A model generated the notes under the pieces. That model ran no database searches. It saw only the letters and a program-made list of their open reading frames with translations, and had not been told where the DNA came from. A DNA stretch of 64,000 bases, taken from Adiantum capillus-veneris (taxonomy: Eukaryota > Streptophyta > Polypodiopsida > Polypodiales > Pteridaceae). The translations under genes and the position numbers were made by a program. The stretch spans positions 103,556,587-103,620,586 of the forward strand of contig CM043964.1 of the NCBI GenBank assembly GCA_014529385.2. Direction: 5' to 3'. Positions 32,830 through 44,398 of the stretch are shown here, piece after piece. Within the stretch, counting starts at the first letter, position 1; the number at the start of each line of letters is the position of its first letter.

Positions 32830-34087
32830 CATTGCATACGTAAGGTTAGGAAGGATAAACTGGCTGTAAACAGCAGGTAACTTCCATGAAACCAACGAGA
32901 AATGATTGTAAATAAGAAAGAAATGATTGGGTTATGACTGATTGACTTAGGAAAGAAATGCTTGACCATCCTTAAGACAGCTTGTCTCAAGACACCTCTG
33001 ATTCTGGAAATATTTTACTCCAGGTAATGAGTAATGATGGCGATACTGCCATGGATGATTCGGTTTCCTCAGCGCGTGTGGAGTCTTTACCTCGTGCTTG
33101 TTTGTGTTTATGGATATTACTTAAGATTTCAAGTTTATCCTAGAGGAACCGCCCGGTTGTATGGGCAGCCGGTTGGCGTATGGGCACATGGACTTTGGGT
33201 GATGGCTTTTTTCACCGTTTTTTTATAAATAAGGAATGGGTGCCATTTTTTCACCCCTGTATAGGTGGTCTTGAGACAAGCCAATACTGGTCAGAGATAC
33301 TTCAGAATGACAGTACCTTGTCTGAAGTCTAAAGATGTTTGTTTGCTGAAAGAATGTTTTCAATATTGTTTTCAAAGATTGTCGTAATGAAATTCAGTTG
33401 TGAAAGTTAAAAGGAATCATTGTTTAATTGTGAAAAGAATGTGGTAGTGATTAAATAACACAGAAATCATGTGTGAGTGCGGGGTGGTAAGTGGGGATTG
33501 ACTAAGGTTGTCAATCATGGAGGGGTGGACCTGATTAGTCAGGTAACTATCCATTCCCGCGCACTAAAACATTTAGAAACTTCTTCACTTGGAAGAGGAA
33601 TCCACCAACGGCGGCTGTGCCCTCACATATGTTAGGGGGAAAAAAAGCGTTGGCTAAGGAAACCATAATCTAAATGATGAATTTATAGGGCCGGAATAAA
33701 ATTTTTTCAGTCCTGTTTCCACTGCGAGACAGGACTAGGTCTCTTTCTAGGGCTATAAACCTAAACCATTGTCAATGGTAAGGGTGAACTCCCTGGAATT
33801 TTTCTTGTTTAAGGACTCTGACTTTAGTAGGCCTAGAGACCTGTCAATGGTCCCATCTTGTTTTTGGTGTCGGCGGGTATGGAGACCTTACAAAGCAACA
33901 TAAATTCTGCTAATCAACACCAAAATCTTCTAGGAGATAGTTTTTATAGATTGAGCCCACATGGACACAAGTCGATCTGAGAGTTCAAGTACAGCAAAGC
34001 AAGCCAGTAGAGCAGTGGAAACATAGGTATAAATGCAACAGAGCAGATTTTACAGCTATATGGCTACAATGGAGATAAAGTCTTATA
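32830..34087. other. Non-coding, old repeat-like sequence
   Basis: No gene supported. A plus-strand TATAAATAAGG at about 33223-33233 and a pair of inverted CTTGTCTCAAGAC arms (about 32982 and 33270) suggest LTR or other element debris. Confidence 0.5.
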
Positions 34088-34275
34088 TGCAGATTCAGAA
34101 GGCCATAGATGCTTGATGAGCAACAAAAGCAACACAGGAGTCATGATTCTATTGATCAAGTTAAAGAAAGATTCAAAGAACTTCCGGATATGCAAATTCA
34201 GAAGGCCATAAATACTTGATGAGCAGCAAAAGCAACACAGGAACCACGATTCTATTGATCAAGTTAAAGCAAGAA
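34088..34275. repeat. Tandem duplication, period 103 bp
   Basis: TTCAGAAGGCCATAGATGCT at about 34094 recurs as TTCAGAAGGCCATAAATACT at about 34197, and the similarity continues through ATTCTATTGATCAAGTTAAAG. Two copies, the second partial, about 90 percent alike by eye. Confidence 0.85.
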
Positions 34276-34550
34276 GAACTCCCAGATGTTCACAGACTTC
34301 AGTGGATCCAGGTATTGCAAGATCAAAGATGAAGTGCAGATAGAAGTTTAGAAATTCAACCCAAGTGTTTATCCAAAAATTTGCACAAGCTAACAAAACA
34401 TACAGTTGGTGCATATGCAATTAGGATCATTGTACATGGACTACAGTGGTAAGATCTATAGTCGAAGACTAGAAATTGAATATCCAATAGATTAGACAAT
34501 TCAAGCCAATATATTTAAAGAACCAAGCCAAAGACGGTACAAAGTTTAAT

Positions 34551-34696
34551 ATGGAGCAGTCTACAACTTCAATCTACATCTTGATGCTTAGTGTTCTGAA
34601 AGAAGATGTCGACAACTTGGCAAGCACAAAAACAAAAGCTCCTTTGCAAGAGCTTGACTTGACAGAGCCAGTTGAAATACCCCCAGTCATGGCATA
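34551..34696 (+). pseudogene. Older retroelement gag fragment, left part (interrupted by E3)
   Basis: A short plus-strand frame (MEQSTTSIYILMLSVLKEDV... ending IPPVMAY) runs up to the E3 insertion point. After E3 the same frame resumes at 43645 as CGRKGGHLSEDCP, a degenerate zinc-knuckle-like sequence. I infer an old gag split by E3. Confidence 0.45.
34692..34696. other. Left target-site duplication of E3 (GCATA)
   Basis: GCATA directly precedes the E3 LTR and recurs directly after its other LTR at 43640-43644. A perfect 5-bp duplication is what Ty3/gypsy integration leaves. Confidence 0.95.
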
Positions 34697-34947
34697 TGTG
34701 CGCTCCTTGCCGCACTGTCGAAGCAAGGGACTTGCCGATACACCGTATGCGAGCCACAAACGGCTCCAAGCACACAACAAGCCTAAACTAGCAAGCTCAA
34801 GAGAACAAAGGGTGTGTCACTCACCGCTCTACGCTCGCCTTCGTGGTGGATTCCTCGCCGCGATGAAGAAGAAGCTGCAGTCGTGGCACGCTCAACCGCT
34901 TCGCCGCCGTCGTGCCTTCGTAATGCTCGATCGCACACACACTCTCC

Positions 34948-34983
<36 letters not shown>

Positions 34984-35324
34984 AGGAGGTGAAGAAGAAG
35001 AAGATGGAGATGGAGCAAGAGCACTCTTCAATTGCACAAATGAGAGAATGAGTAAAAATTAGGTTTAGTTGGCTTTTATAGGAGCTCACCCAATTCACAC
35101 TTGGGCGCCCATGCTTAGCCAACTAATCCCTTGAATGTCCAAGTTAAAGTGTGCCTCTCATCGGCGATCACTCTACCTTTCCCTATTGGTCCGACAAGCC
35201 CGGTACCTGACTCTAAATAATACAACGTTTATAGATCATAGGGTGTCCGTGTGCCGTGAGGGTTGACTCTAAATAATACAACGTTTATAGATCATAGGGT
35301 GTCCGTGTGCCGTGAGGGTTAACA
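34697..35324 (-). mobile_element. E3 3' LTR
   Basis: 628 bp, TGTGCGCTCC to GGTTAACA. It differs from the other LTR by about four base changes, a shorter CA run and an extra 56-bp tandem copy at its end. A TATA box (TATAAAAGCC on the minus strand) is at 35071-35080. Confidence 0.96.
35209..35320. repeat. 56-bp tandem duplication in one E3 LTR only
   Basis: GACTCTAAATAATACAACG starts two adjacent identical 56-bp units at 35209 and 35265. The partner LTR has one unit at about 43580-43635. The duplication arose after or during the last copying cycle. Confidence 0.95.
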
Positions 35325-35341
35325 TGCCCCCCTTCCTGATG
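35325..35341 (-). other. E3 polypurine tract
   Basis: The minus strand reads ATCAGGAAGGGGGGCA directly before the 3' LTR. Confidence 0.85.
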
Positions 35342-36944
35342 TAGATTCCGTCCTCGGAAGCTATTGAGTTGAAGCTGGTTCGTCGAGGTGGAAGAGCATT
35401 TGAGATGAATGTCCTTAGCCTTCTTCAGTCACTGCAAAATCAAACAACATTGGCACAGTAATGGCATTCTCTTAAAAAGCATATGCAGTTTTAGGTAGAC
35501 ACATTGATTGGTAAAAGAATTTCAAAGAATTTGTTAGCAATGAACATTAAATTGCAATGTAATCAAATGCATAAACAGATGTAAAGGTAAAAAATTAAAC
35601 AAGTCTAGGGTCACTAATTTGACGGTCGAAAAGCACTAGAGATCGAATATTAATACCATGGGTAAGCTTCTTAACTTTCTGTGGTCAATTAAGTTGTTTA
35701 ATCGCGAGAGCCAAGTATTCATGTTCGAGGGCTGACTAGAGGCTATATCTAGAAAACTTTGTAGTTAAGCTACCATAAAAGGAATTTCTCATGAAATCAT
35801 CGCCTGACTGATTACTTTTTTTTTGACTCCCCAAAGTCTTTTCACAGTGATTCAATTATGATGTGTGTGCTTATTTTGTATGCCTTGGGTTTTTTGCTTT
35901 TCAAGGAAAAGTGCCCACACTGGGAACCTCTAGGGCTCTAGTTGTACCATAGGCGATACATGTGAGTGAAGTACCAATTCAAGCCAGGATTTCTCTTCCA
36001 GCTTAAAATTTTACATTGTGGCACTTTGATTTTTTGTTTGTTCATTTTCAGCATCTTAATTTTGTAACTTTGGGGGGTCATATAACACTGATACACTCCC
36101 CAGGCTCATCACATTAGTAAAATCCCTTTATAATACTTAAGCTAAAGGTCAATAGGGTTAAGCCCACTAGAAAGCCCTAGTACATTTCATACAATGCTGC
36201 CTAAATCGGATTAAGAACCTAAGTAACCATTGCTTATTAGGAAGGCATTCCCCATGGTATTAAGAGAAGATCTCTAATACCTAGCTTGGTCAAACTAGCT
36301 TAGTCGGACTGCTTGATTTTTACCCCTAAACAAGTGATTATGACAAAACATTACATTGAATTAAATGTTTGATACTAAGCAAATGCACTGAATATTATGC
36401 TACCAATCACAATCAAGGCAGACAAACATGGATGCAAAAAGATAAAGGCAATGCTAATGGACAAGAAACATCTGTTTGTGTCGATGGTCGCGCTTGATCT
36501 GAAGGTTCCATGAAGGTCCAAATCCTATCAATAGCAACACGCTCCTGTACACACTATGAAACACAAACAATACCTCTAGGAGGCACATCAGTGGGAAAAG
36601 AGAACTTCGCTAATCACGCAACTCTAAAACAGAGACACTGCTATCGTACTAATCTTACCTACCCTCCATCACTCAAGTGATGAGGATCAAAAGGTGTTTT
36701 ATGGCATAGGTTTCTGTTTCACTGTACCAGATGTGACATGTGTAGGTCTGAGTCAATGTTTTGACTTTTATTGTGCATACTCGTTTGCGAATTGCTCTTG
36801 CTCTTTTTTTTTTTTTTTTTTGTGAGTATAAAGCTTTATATGTACATTCCCTAAGATTGGTGATTGAGAGGTCAGGGAAAAAGGTTGAGAGGGAAACAAA
36901 TGAATGATGACTGTCAGCAAACACTCCCCCCTTCCTTGGGTAGA
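35342..36944 (-). other. E3 3' non-coding region
   Basis: 1.6 kb between the stop of the polyprotein and the polypurine tract with no gene. A run of T (about 36804-36822) is the main feature. The left end resembles the corresponding part of E4 (TCCTCGGAAGC here, TCCTCGAGCAC there). Confidence 0.7.
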
Positions 36945-39900
36945 TCATACCGTTTGAAATGAGCTTGTCACCCTCTGAAACCAATTGTTCCAGTTGGTAA
37001 TAGGTGAGGATTTTTTCCAGTAGTTTGTTATTACCCTAGGTGCCTCGTCAAGTTGCAAGGGTGGTAAGGTACTCTCCCAGGATCGAACTTGAAGTGGTTC
37101 ATCAGGTGATTCTTGAACACTGGGAGGTGTGGATTCTTTGGTAGCTTCATGGAGGTCCACTACTATAGATGGAGGCGGTGTAGAAGCTTTTACCTCTATG
37201 GATGTATTACATGAGGAGCTAGAATCTTCATGGGACTCCCCCTTTCCTGAGCTAGGTGGAACAAATCGTTCTTTCTTTGGTACCCAAACTAGCTCGGGAG
37301 CGGGTGTGTAGCATTCTGTGATTTTTTTCTTTTCACGATCATTGATTCGTTTTGGAGCTACGGGATTGGGCTCACTTGGGTCAGGTGATAGGTAAGAGCA
37401 CAATCTACGTTTTGGCACCCAGATTTGATCATTTCCTTGATAGTAGCCTTGGGCTTCCAATAGTCGTTTAGGGATCCATCGCAACATTTTCTTACTTTTC
37501 TTGGAGCGAGTGGTACGTTTCTTACAAGGCTTCTGTTTTTTAGCACTAGGTATGGTCACTAAAGAAGCTTTAGGGACCCACTTGTATGTTTTCTTCGTTA
37601 CATTAGGATGAGTCTTGTCAGAAGCGATATGCATCGCTTGTAGCATATTTAAGGGTATAGGCATTTCATCCCCCTCAGGTGTTACCCAGGTCGTCCCCCT
37701 ATTTCCCCAAGTGTCTATGGTTGATGCTAGGTGGACCCAATTCACATTGTGTGATTCAGTCATCCCAGGTAGGATATCCATATAAGGAGAATCTTGGCCA
37801 ATGTCTGTATCCTTCTTACAAGTGTAACAATATTGTAGTGGGGCCGAGTGAACTGTGGTGTCAGAGCGATGATCAATAATGGTTTTACTCCCTAAGGGGT
37901 GTACCTTACCAGTCACCAAATCCACTCTAAGGACAGAGTCTTGGAATTGCAAATAGACATGATTTTTAGACCAATCGTGAACCATTTGTGCTTTCCTCAT
38001 GAATGGTCGTCCTAAAATCATTTCATATGACATAAGGTGTTTAGAGAAATCCATTACAATGAACGTATGTTGTACCTTGTGTCCTAGAACTTTGATCTTA
38101 AGATCCTTGAGCATCCCCATAGGTTTGGCTATGGTACCATTTGCCATGTTTACCACAATGTTAGTAACACTGAGGCGGGGTTTTCCCATGGATTCCCAAC
38201 AATATTTTGTAACGATGCTAACTCCCGCACCACCATCAAGAATTCCCTTTATAGTTAATCCCTTGGTAGTGATGGGTAGGGCCGCATTAGACTCGTCACC
38301 TTCAAAATACTGCCCTAATTCGTTAATGGGTACCTCGATCACAGACACGTGTCCATCTAAGTCAAGTGATTGCACATGATTTTCCTCATCAATCATAATC
38401 GAGTCAGGCCTATTTGGTTGCGCAAACTGCGGTAATCCCGTTCGTAGCTCTCCGTTAAGGAATGCTCGAAGTGCAAGGAATAACTCAGGATCTCCATACA
38501 GCTTTGCTATGATCGTGGTTCGGACCTCAGAAGACATGAAGTCCACTAGTTTGGCAACATTCATTGGCGTTTTGCAGGGTGTAGGTCCTTGACTAAGAAC
38601 TGGTGAGGATGGAATCTCATATTCCTCAATGGGATCAGGTATTCCTTCATTAAACATCCTTTCCAACAAGAAAGGTGTATGCTCACTTTCTGATGTCCCG
38701 TCCTCACTCCCTTCTTGGATGATACTAGATATGGCTAACGGTCTATGGTTCATGTGGGGTGGATGAACTTGCGTGGGAAACACTGTGTCATGAATTTTGA
38801 TATGCATGGGTTCTGGTTCTAGTTTCCTTTGAGTCTCCTCCACTAAACCTCTTAGATGTTTCACCTGCTTAATCTCGTCTACAGGGTTTGGGTACGTCCC
38901 AATCTTCTTTTTACGATTCTTCCCTTTTTGCCCCTGCGGTTTATCTTGGGGGTCTTGGATTGGATTTGGAAACACTTGTGGTGTTTTCAGAGGCTCTTTA
39001 TGGTTTTCTCTTATTCGGTTTTCATTTGGTTCCATGTTACGGTTTTCTTTGTCGGTCTTTCCCTTTGTGGTATTGGTTCTAGTCTCCATTGTCTCGACTG
39101 AATCTGAATCATCCTCGAGGTCATTCATATACACGGGGTCATCTCCTGTTCCTATGTTTGTTTTGGAACTTGGCTTTGAATTTTTCGTATTCTGCGACTT
39201 CTTCCTTCGTGTCTTCTTTTTCTTTGCTTGGATAATTGACGCGGTATCTCTCTCTTCGAGGATATGTCCTGGCCCTTGAAGCATGGACCGTGTAATCGCA
39301 TAAGCGGGTGCAACGGGTGGTATTGGCGATGTCACACTAGCAATTTCGACCAAATTTAGGGGTGTGATTTTAGGCGCATTTGGGTTATAGGGGCATTGGG
39401 CAATCAAGTGATCTATGCCACAACGATTACATGTGAGTATTGGCATTGCAGACGTGCTCCCTTGATTCATTTGCATCTGTGCAGCATTCTTTTGCAGCCT
39501 AATAGGGCACTCCGCTACTCGATGTGGTCCACCACACTCGTAGCATTGAAGAGGTGGCCTCCTAGCCTGGGTGTTGATATTTTGACCTCTGGATGCGAGA
39601 GCAGCAGCTTGATAAACCGGCTTGACTTGTCCCCAACAATCTTCCATGTAGTATATAGGACATTCTTCCAATGTATCAAGTCCGTAGGCAATACTAGTGT
39701 CTATTTCCTCCTCACAGCCATCTGCATAAGCATTAGATGGATCGCAACCCACTTGGTTCATAGGGGCGACTCTTGGATGCGGGGGCTGCGGTCCTAGCAC
39801 AGGAGGTGGTAACGGTGTAGCTTGTACAACATTTTGAGATCTAGGGACCATGTGTTGCGGTAGTTGCTCAACAGGTGGAGTAGGCATCAATACAGGAGCT

Positions 39901-42125
39901 CGAGGTGCATCCGTCCAGGCTACAGGTGGTCTATTTGCCATCATACGTTTGATCATTAAACAATCCTTAGCTTGGTGACCATACCTACCACATGCGTTGC
40001 AAGTTCCATTAAATTTTACTCTAAACGTAGGGCACTCACTAGTGCTATGTGGACCTAAGCAAATGGAACACCATTGTTGCTCCCTTCTTGGATACATGTG
40101 ACTATTTTGAGGGGGTCGATGATCCTTAAGAGACTCTTGGATTGCCTTGGTGAGGTCTGTCAAGAATGTCTCAAATACCTTTGGCTCATTGGCAATGGGC
40201 TTTGCAGTCATGGGTTCATACTCAATGGCTTGTGAGCTAGTGGATCTCGTGTCAGTAGACACCCTCATGCCTGCTATCATCAAGTTGTCCTCTAATTGAA
40301 TTGCATTGGCAGTGACATCTTCCTAGGTTGTGATACCTCTAATCACTAGTCCATTATAGATTCCTTCATTCCTCAACCCTCGAATGAATCGATCAAGCAG
40401 TTGGTTATTGTTGAAGCGCTCATTTACAGGGCAGCGAGAGTTTAAGTGCTTTAGACGACTAATGAAGTCCCTTACTGACTCTCCTTCCTTACGTTCGGCC
40501 TTCTGTAGCTGAGATGCTACACCCCAAAGCACACCTTCTCGTATGTACTCCTTTAGAAACAACCTTCGAAGGGTAGGGTAGATTGTTTTCTCGTCCACCC
40601 TTAGGGTCCTATACCAATCTCCAGCCTTCCCACTTAATGTCAGGCTTAAGGCATTGCAGTTATGTAGTTCGTTGCGTTCCCCTAAGGAATCACATACTTG
40701 TTCAAACACTTCAATGTGTTTTCTAGCATCTTCGTCCCCATTGAATTTTTGCGTGAGTTTGGCAATTTGTACTGCCTTACTTCTAGGCTCTCTATCAGAT
40801 GCATGACGCATATTTTCCGCGATAGATCGACCTATGGTTTGAGCAAACGCTGCCAAGTCACCTATGTGAGGAGGTAGGGCCGGTGGAGGTACTCTTGGAA
40901 TCATATGTGGGAGAGGGACGGGTGCCGGTCTTGGCATATGTGTGGATGATGCAGGATATGGAACATAACCGGGCATAGGTCCACTCGGATAAGAGCTAGG
41001 GAGCGGCACTCGAGGAGCATAAGCAAGTGGTACTATTGGAGGTGTGGGGGCCATGTGTGCATAAGGGGCTAGAGGCACATATGGTCGAGGCCCCATATTA
41101 GGTACTACGACACTAGGTAGTGGCACTGCGCTAACCGTAGATGTCATCGGTACATTCTCTGTCAGGCTTATCCCTGGAGTGAGCACTGTGTTTTCCTTGA
41201 TAGAGTATTGAGCCAAGTTAGGGAAGCTAAGGTTTTCGCTCGGAGGCTCAGATTGCATAGAGACCCCAGGTGAAATGACGTAAGATGGGTCCATGGGGCT
41301 CATTAGAGGAGTCTCCATTTGTGATAGAGTAGGTTGTTGAGCCTTGCTCGTATCCAAAAATCTCATGGGGCCAGTTGAGAGTATATTTACCCCTCGGTTT
41401 TGCCTTTCTGATTGAATAATGCCATGGATAACATTACAGATCATTTTCTATTGATCTTCGATGCTCGTGGCACTAGAGGTGGATTGTACAATCTCTATCC
41501 ATCCTACATGGTAGGCGTGGCCAGAGTGTAGATCCGTCAACACCTCAGTGTGGAGGTCGTATGTCCAATGATCATTAATGAACAATCCTTCTAGAGTCGA
41601 CGTGTTAATGGTTTCTTGTGAGGTAGAAGCAATGTTGCTCCCCGTGGTTTTACTTGTCACCAACGGTACTTTAGAGGGAACTTCTGAAGGAGGCAGCTCA
41701 ACAGGGCCTTCTTGGTAAGAAGTTGGCAGGATATCCACATGGACACTCTTTGGGGGTGTGGGGTCCACGTGCGATGTGAAAGGAGAGTCCACTTCCCCAC
41801 CCCCTTCGTGTGCTTCATTTGCATCAGGTTCCGAGCGAGTAGCTCTACCTAATGTTTCCATGAAATGGCTAAACATACTAGTACTAGGCTGTGGAGCTTC
41901 GGGAGGTGCATGGCCTTCTCTCTCAGTGTTTTGGGTAGGGTATGCTTCCATGATTTCTGAGTCGGAGGAGGAATCACTAGCGGCTATTTTAGGGTCTTGG
42001 GTGGTGCTACCTTGTGTCCCCGCTGAGGGTCTAGAGCTTATCGTGGATGGGTAATGGGTGTCCGTATGAACAGAGGCACCCTCAATATGCTCGTGTTCTA
42101 GCACCCGCCCAGAGAGTAAGTGCAT
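36945..42125 (-). pseudogene. E3 gag-protease polyprotein with two amber codons
   Basis: One frame runs from 42125 to 36945 (about 1727 codons) with only two interruptions, TAG at 41448-41450 and TAG at 40323-40325. In order: an acidic/Ser-rich N-terminal part, a Pro-rich region, and a gag core (FNGDEDARKHIEVFEQVCDS, LTLSGKAGDWYRTL, EGESVRDFISRLKHLNSRCP). Four zinc knuckles follow (about 40070, 39990, 39540 and 39430), then a long linker. A retropepsin-like domain holds ILDGGAGVSI (codons 38226-38237), ANGTIAKPMG and EMILGRPFMRKAQMVHDW. The tail has YKWVPK, LRWIPK, QIWVPK and LVWVPK. The catalytic triplet is D-G-G instead of D-S/T-G. Whether the TAGs are dead ends or read through is unknown. 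Confidence 0.88.
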
Positions 42126-43037
42126 GTGCTTCTGATACCCTAAGGTGTCAAAAAGCTGCTCTAGGAGGCCTTGTGACTAGTTTTTAGCGTGTTTTTTGTT
42201 TGTTTTTTTGCTAGATTTTTTAGAGAGTGTCGTGGAATGGGCCGTGTGATAGCTCGAAACGAGCGTATCGGTCAGAGGGTCGTGCCGTGCTTTACAGCCC
42301 TCCGTTTGGTCACTCTATGCCCTCGGAATCCCTAAAACTGTCAATTTCCAGTAGGGAACTAGGCCCAAACTAGAAAGTCTAAGGGTGCAAGTGGGAAGAG
42401 AAAGGAGGAGAGTGGAGGACTTGTCCCACATGCTCTCATTCTCTCTTGAGGGAGTAGGGTATATATATAAGAGTGAGTCTAGTATATATCATAAGACTGA
42501 GGACTGAGGCTTGGGCTTGGGCTTGGGAAAATGATCCCGATCCCGATCTATCTTTTATAAAAACCAACCCGACCCGTCCGTTTTAAGAGTCACGTTTTTT
42601 ATTTTCGAAAAATTTCGCCGCCCGCTCACTCGCGTTTTTTGTTTCCGATTTTTTTTTTTTTTTTGCAGCTTTTTTTTGTGTGCAGAAAATACAGAAATTG
42701 AAAACGCAGATATGCAGAAATTGCAGCAATTGAAAAACGCAGATATGCAAAAATTGAAATCGCAGAAATTGAAAATTGCAGAAAAAACGCAGAAATTGCA
42801 GAAAATTAAAAAAACGCAGAAATACAGAAAATTGCAGAAATTGAAAACGCCGAACTTGAAAATGCAGAAATTGCAGAAATTGAAAAAACGCAGACAATAG
42901 CAGAAATTGAAACTTGACAGCAAATGCAGAAAACGCAAAAAACAGAAATCTCCACACACTCCTTCCCTGCCTTTCCTATGATAGAAATTGCACCACAAGG
43001 AAGCGTAAAGTGCTAACCGAGCTTAGTGTAGGGCATA
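42126..43037 (-). other. E3 5' leader
   Basis: No gene. It contains the CAGAAATTG repeat block and small tandem runs (CTTGGG x3 near 42510, ATCCCG x2 near 42535). Long frames through the repeat block on the minus strand (Phe/Cys-rich) are by-products. Confidence 0.75.
42676..42935. repeat. Degenerate CAGAAATTG / GAAAACG tandem repeat
   Basis: GCAGAAATTG with short A-rich linkers (GAAAAACG, AAAATTG) recurs more than ten times in about 260 bp. On the transcript strand this is a CAATTTCTGC repeat in the leader between primer site and gag. Confidence 0.9.
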
Positions 43038-43055
43038 TCCCCGGCAGCGGCGCCA
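43038..43055 (-). other. E3 primer binding site
   Basis: The minus strand reads TGGCGCCGCTGCCGGGGA, four bases from the LTR end, matching tRNA-Asp. Confidence 0.92.
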
Positions 43056-43059
43056 AAAA

Positions 43060-43310
43060 TGTGCGCTCCTTGCCGCACTGTTGAAGCAAGGGACTTGCCG
43101 ATACACCGTATGCGAGCCACAAACGGCTCCAAGCACACAACAAGCCTAAACTAGCAAGCTCAAGAGAACAAAGGGTGTGTCACTCACCGCTCTACGCTCG
43201 CCTTCGTGGTGGATTCCTCGCCGCGATGAAGAAGAAGCTGCAGTCGTGCCGCGCTCAACCGCTTCGCCGCCGTCGTGCCTTCGTAATGCTCGATCGCACA
43301 CACACTCTCC

Positions 43311-43353
<43 letters not shown>

Positions 43354-43639
43354 AAGGAGGTGAAGAAGAAGAAGATGGAGATGGAGCAAGAGCACTCTTC
43401 AATTGCACAAATGAGAGAATGAGTAAAAATTAGGTTTAGTTGGCTTTTATAGGAGCTCACCCAATTCACACTTGGGCGCCCATGCTTAGCCAACTAATCC
43501 CTTGAATGTCCAAGTTAAAGTGCGCCTCTCATCGGCGATCACTCTACCTTTCCCTATTGGTCCGACAAGCCCGGTACCTGACTCTAAATAATACAACGTT
43601 TATAGATCATAGGGTGTCCGTGTGCCGTGAGGGTTAACA
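43060..43639 (-). mobile_element. E3 5' LTR
   Basis: 580 bp, same ends as the partner LTR. TATA box (TATAAAAGCC on the minus strand) at 43442-43451. It has a longer CA run and a single 56-bp end unit. Confidence 0.96.
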
Positions 43640-44037
43640 GCATATTGTGGAAGAAAAGGTGGACATCTTTCTGAAGATTGTCCAAGAAATCAAGACAACA
43701 AGAACACATCAATTGCCAAACAGGGTACATAGCAAATTCGAAATGCGAATCTCGATGTAAGTGCATCTAACTCATCACTTTTAATGCAATCAGATGATTT
43801 TGCATTATCGTTAGAAGCACTAGTAACAACATTGCAAGTGCAAAATCAGCATAAAGATGCACAAGCACCTGAAAAGCTTAAAATTTATTCTTTGAGCAAC
43901 AAACTCCTGCGTGAATTTGGTCAAGGTGTCCGGATAACAGCGAATTTTGAAAAGATTGTTAGGTTTGCAAATGATTCTGCATCCACCACTGCCACACGTG
44001 TGCAATCATTCACGAGTCTAAGGGACACATCAAAATG
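43640..44037 (+). pseudogene. Older gag fragment, right part
   Basis: Begins with the second GCATA copy. Removing E3 brings MAY of the left fragment next to CGRKGGHLSEDCP (about 43645-43683), a knuckle-like sequence with His-x4-Cys but an altered first half. Farther on, a separate frame (43784-44037, LVTTLQVQNQHKDAQAPEKL) has no domain I recognise. Confidence 0.45.
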
Positions 44038-44328
44038 AGTGATGTTAGCTTTGTATGGCACCCATAATTCATATGCACAGTTGACCAAAAAGGGCAACTG
44101 CACAAAAAGGATCAACCAGTGTTTGAACGGGCCACATCCCAACTCATAGAAGTGTGTCCAATAATAGATAAAAAAGGATGATTCATTTCAGAGGATAGAA
44201 ACTATTATAGCACCTCATCTCTAAAGCTGAAGGATATTACCTGAGTGAACCCAAAAATCTATTTAGAGCCAAACTCTGCTCCATTAGAAATCAAGCTTTG
44301 ATGTTATGGCCAAACGAGCATATACTTT

Positions 44329-44398
44329 GATCAAAACAGTCGAACATATAGACGAGAGTCAAAGATCAAAACAGTCGTAGATATAGACGAGAGTCTAA
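44329..44398. repeat. Tandem duplication, 2 x 35 bp
   Basis: GATCAAAACAGTCG starts two adjacent copies at 44329 and 44364, differing at a few bases. Confidence 0.9.

Larger units (their letters stand above)
34697..43639 (-). mobile_element. E3: complete non-autonomous LTR retrotransposon (gag-protease only)
   Basis: 8943 bp with two LTRs, 5-bp target duplication GCATA, primer site and polypurine tract. The internal 7.7 kb encodes gag and a retropepsin-like domain in a single frame and then a Trp-rich tail. No RT, RNase H or integrase motif is present on either strand. LTRs are about 99 percent alike, so insertion is recent. It must borrow pol functions; E4 may be a relative, and E1 has a homologous protease. 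Such gag-only elements are known in plants as TR-GAG type. Confidence 0.92.

Noticed and set aside
42555-42998. Phe/Cys-rich minus-strand frames in the E3 leader
   Set aside because: By-products of the CAGAAATTG repeat read on the minus strand.
43146-43493. 115-residue frame with VCVCV run
   Set aside because: Lies entirely within the E3 LTR and recurs in the partner LTR; it is LTR sequence with a CA repeat.
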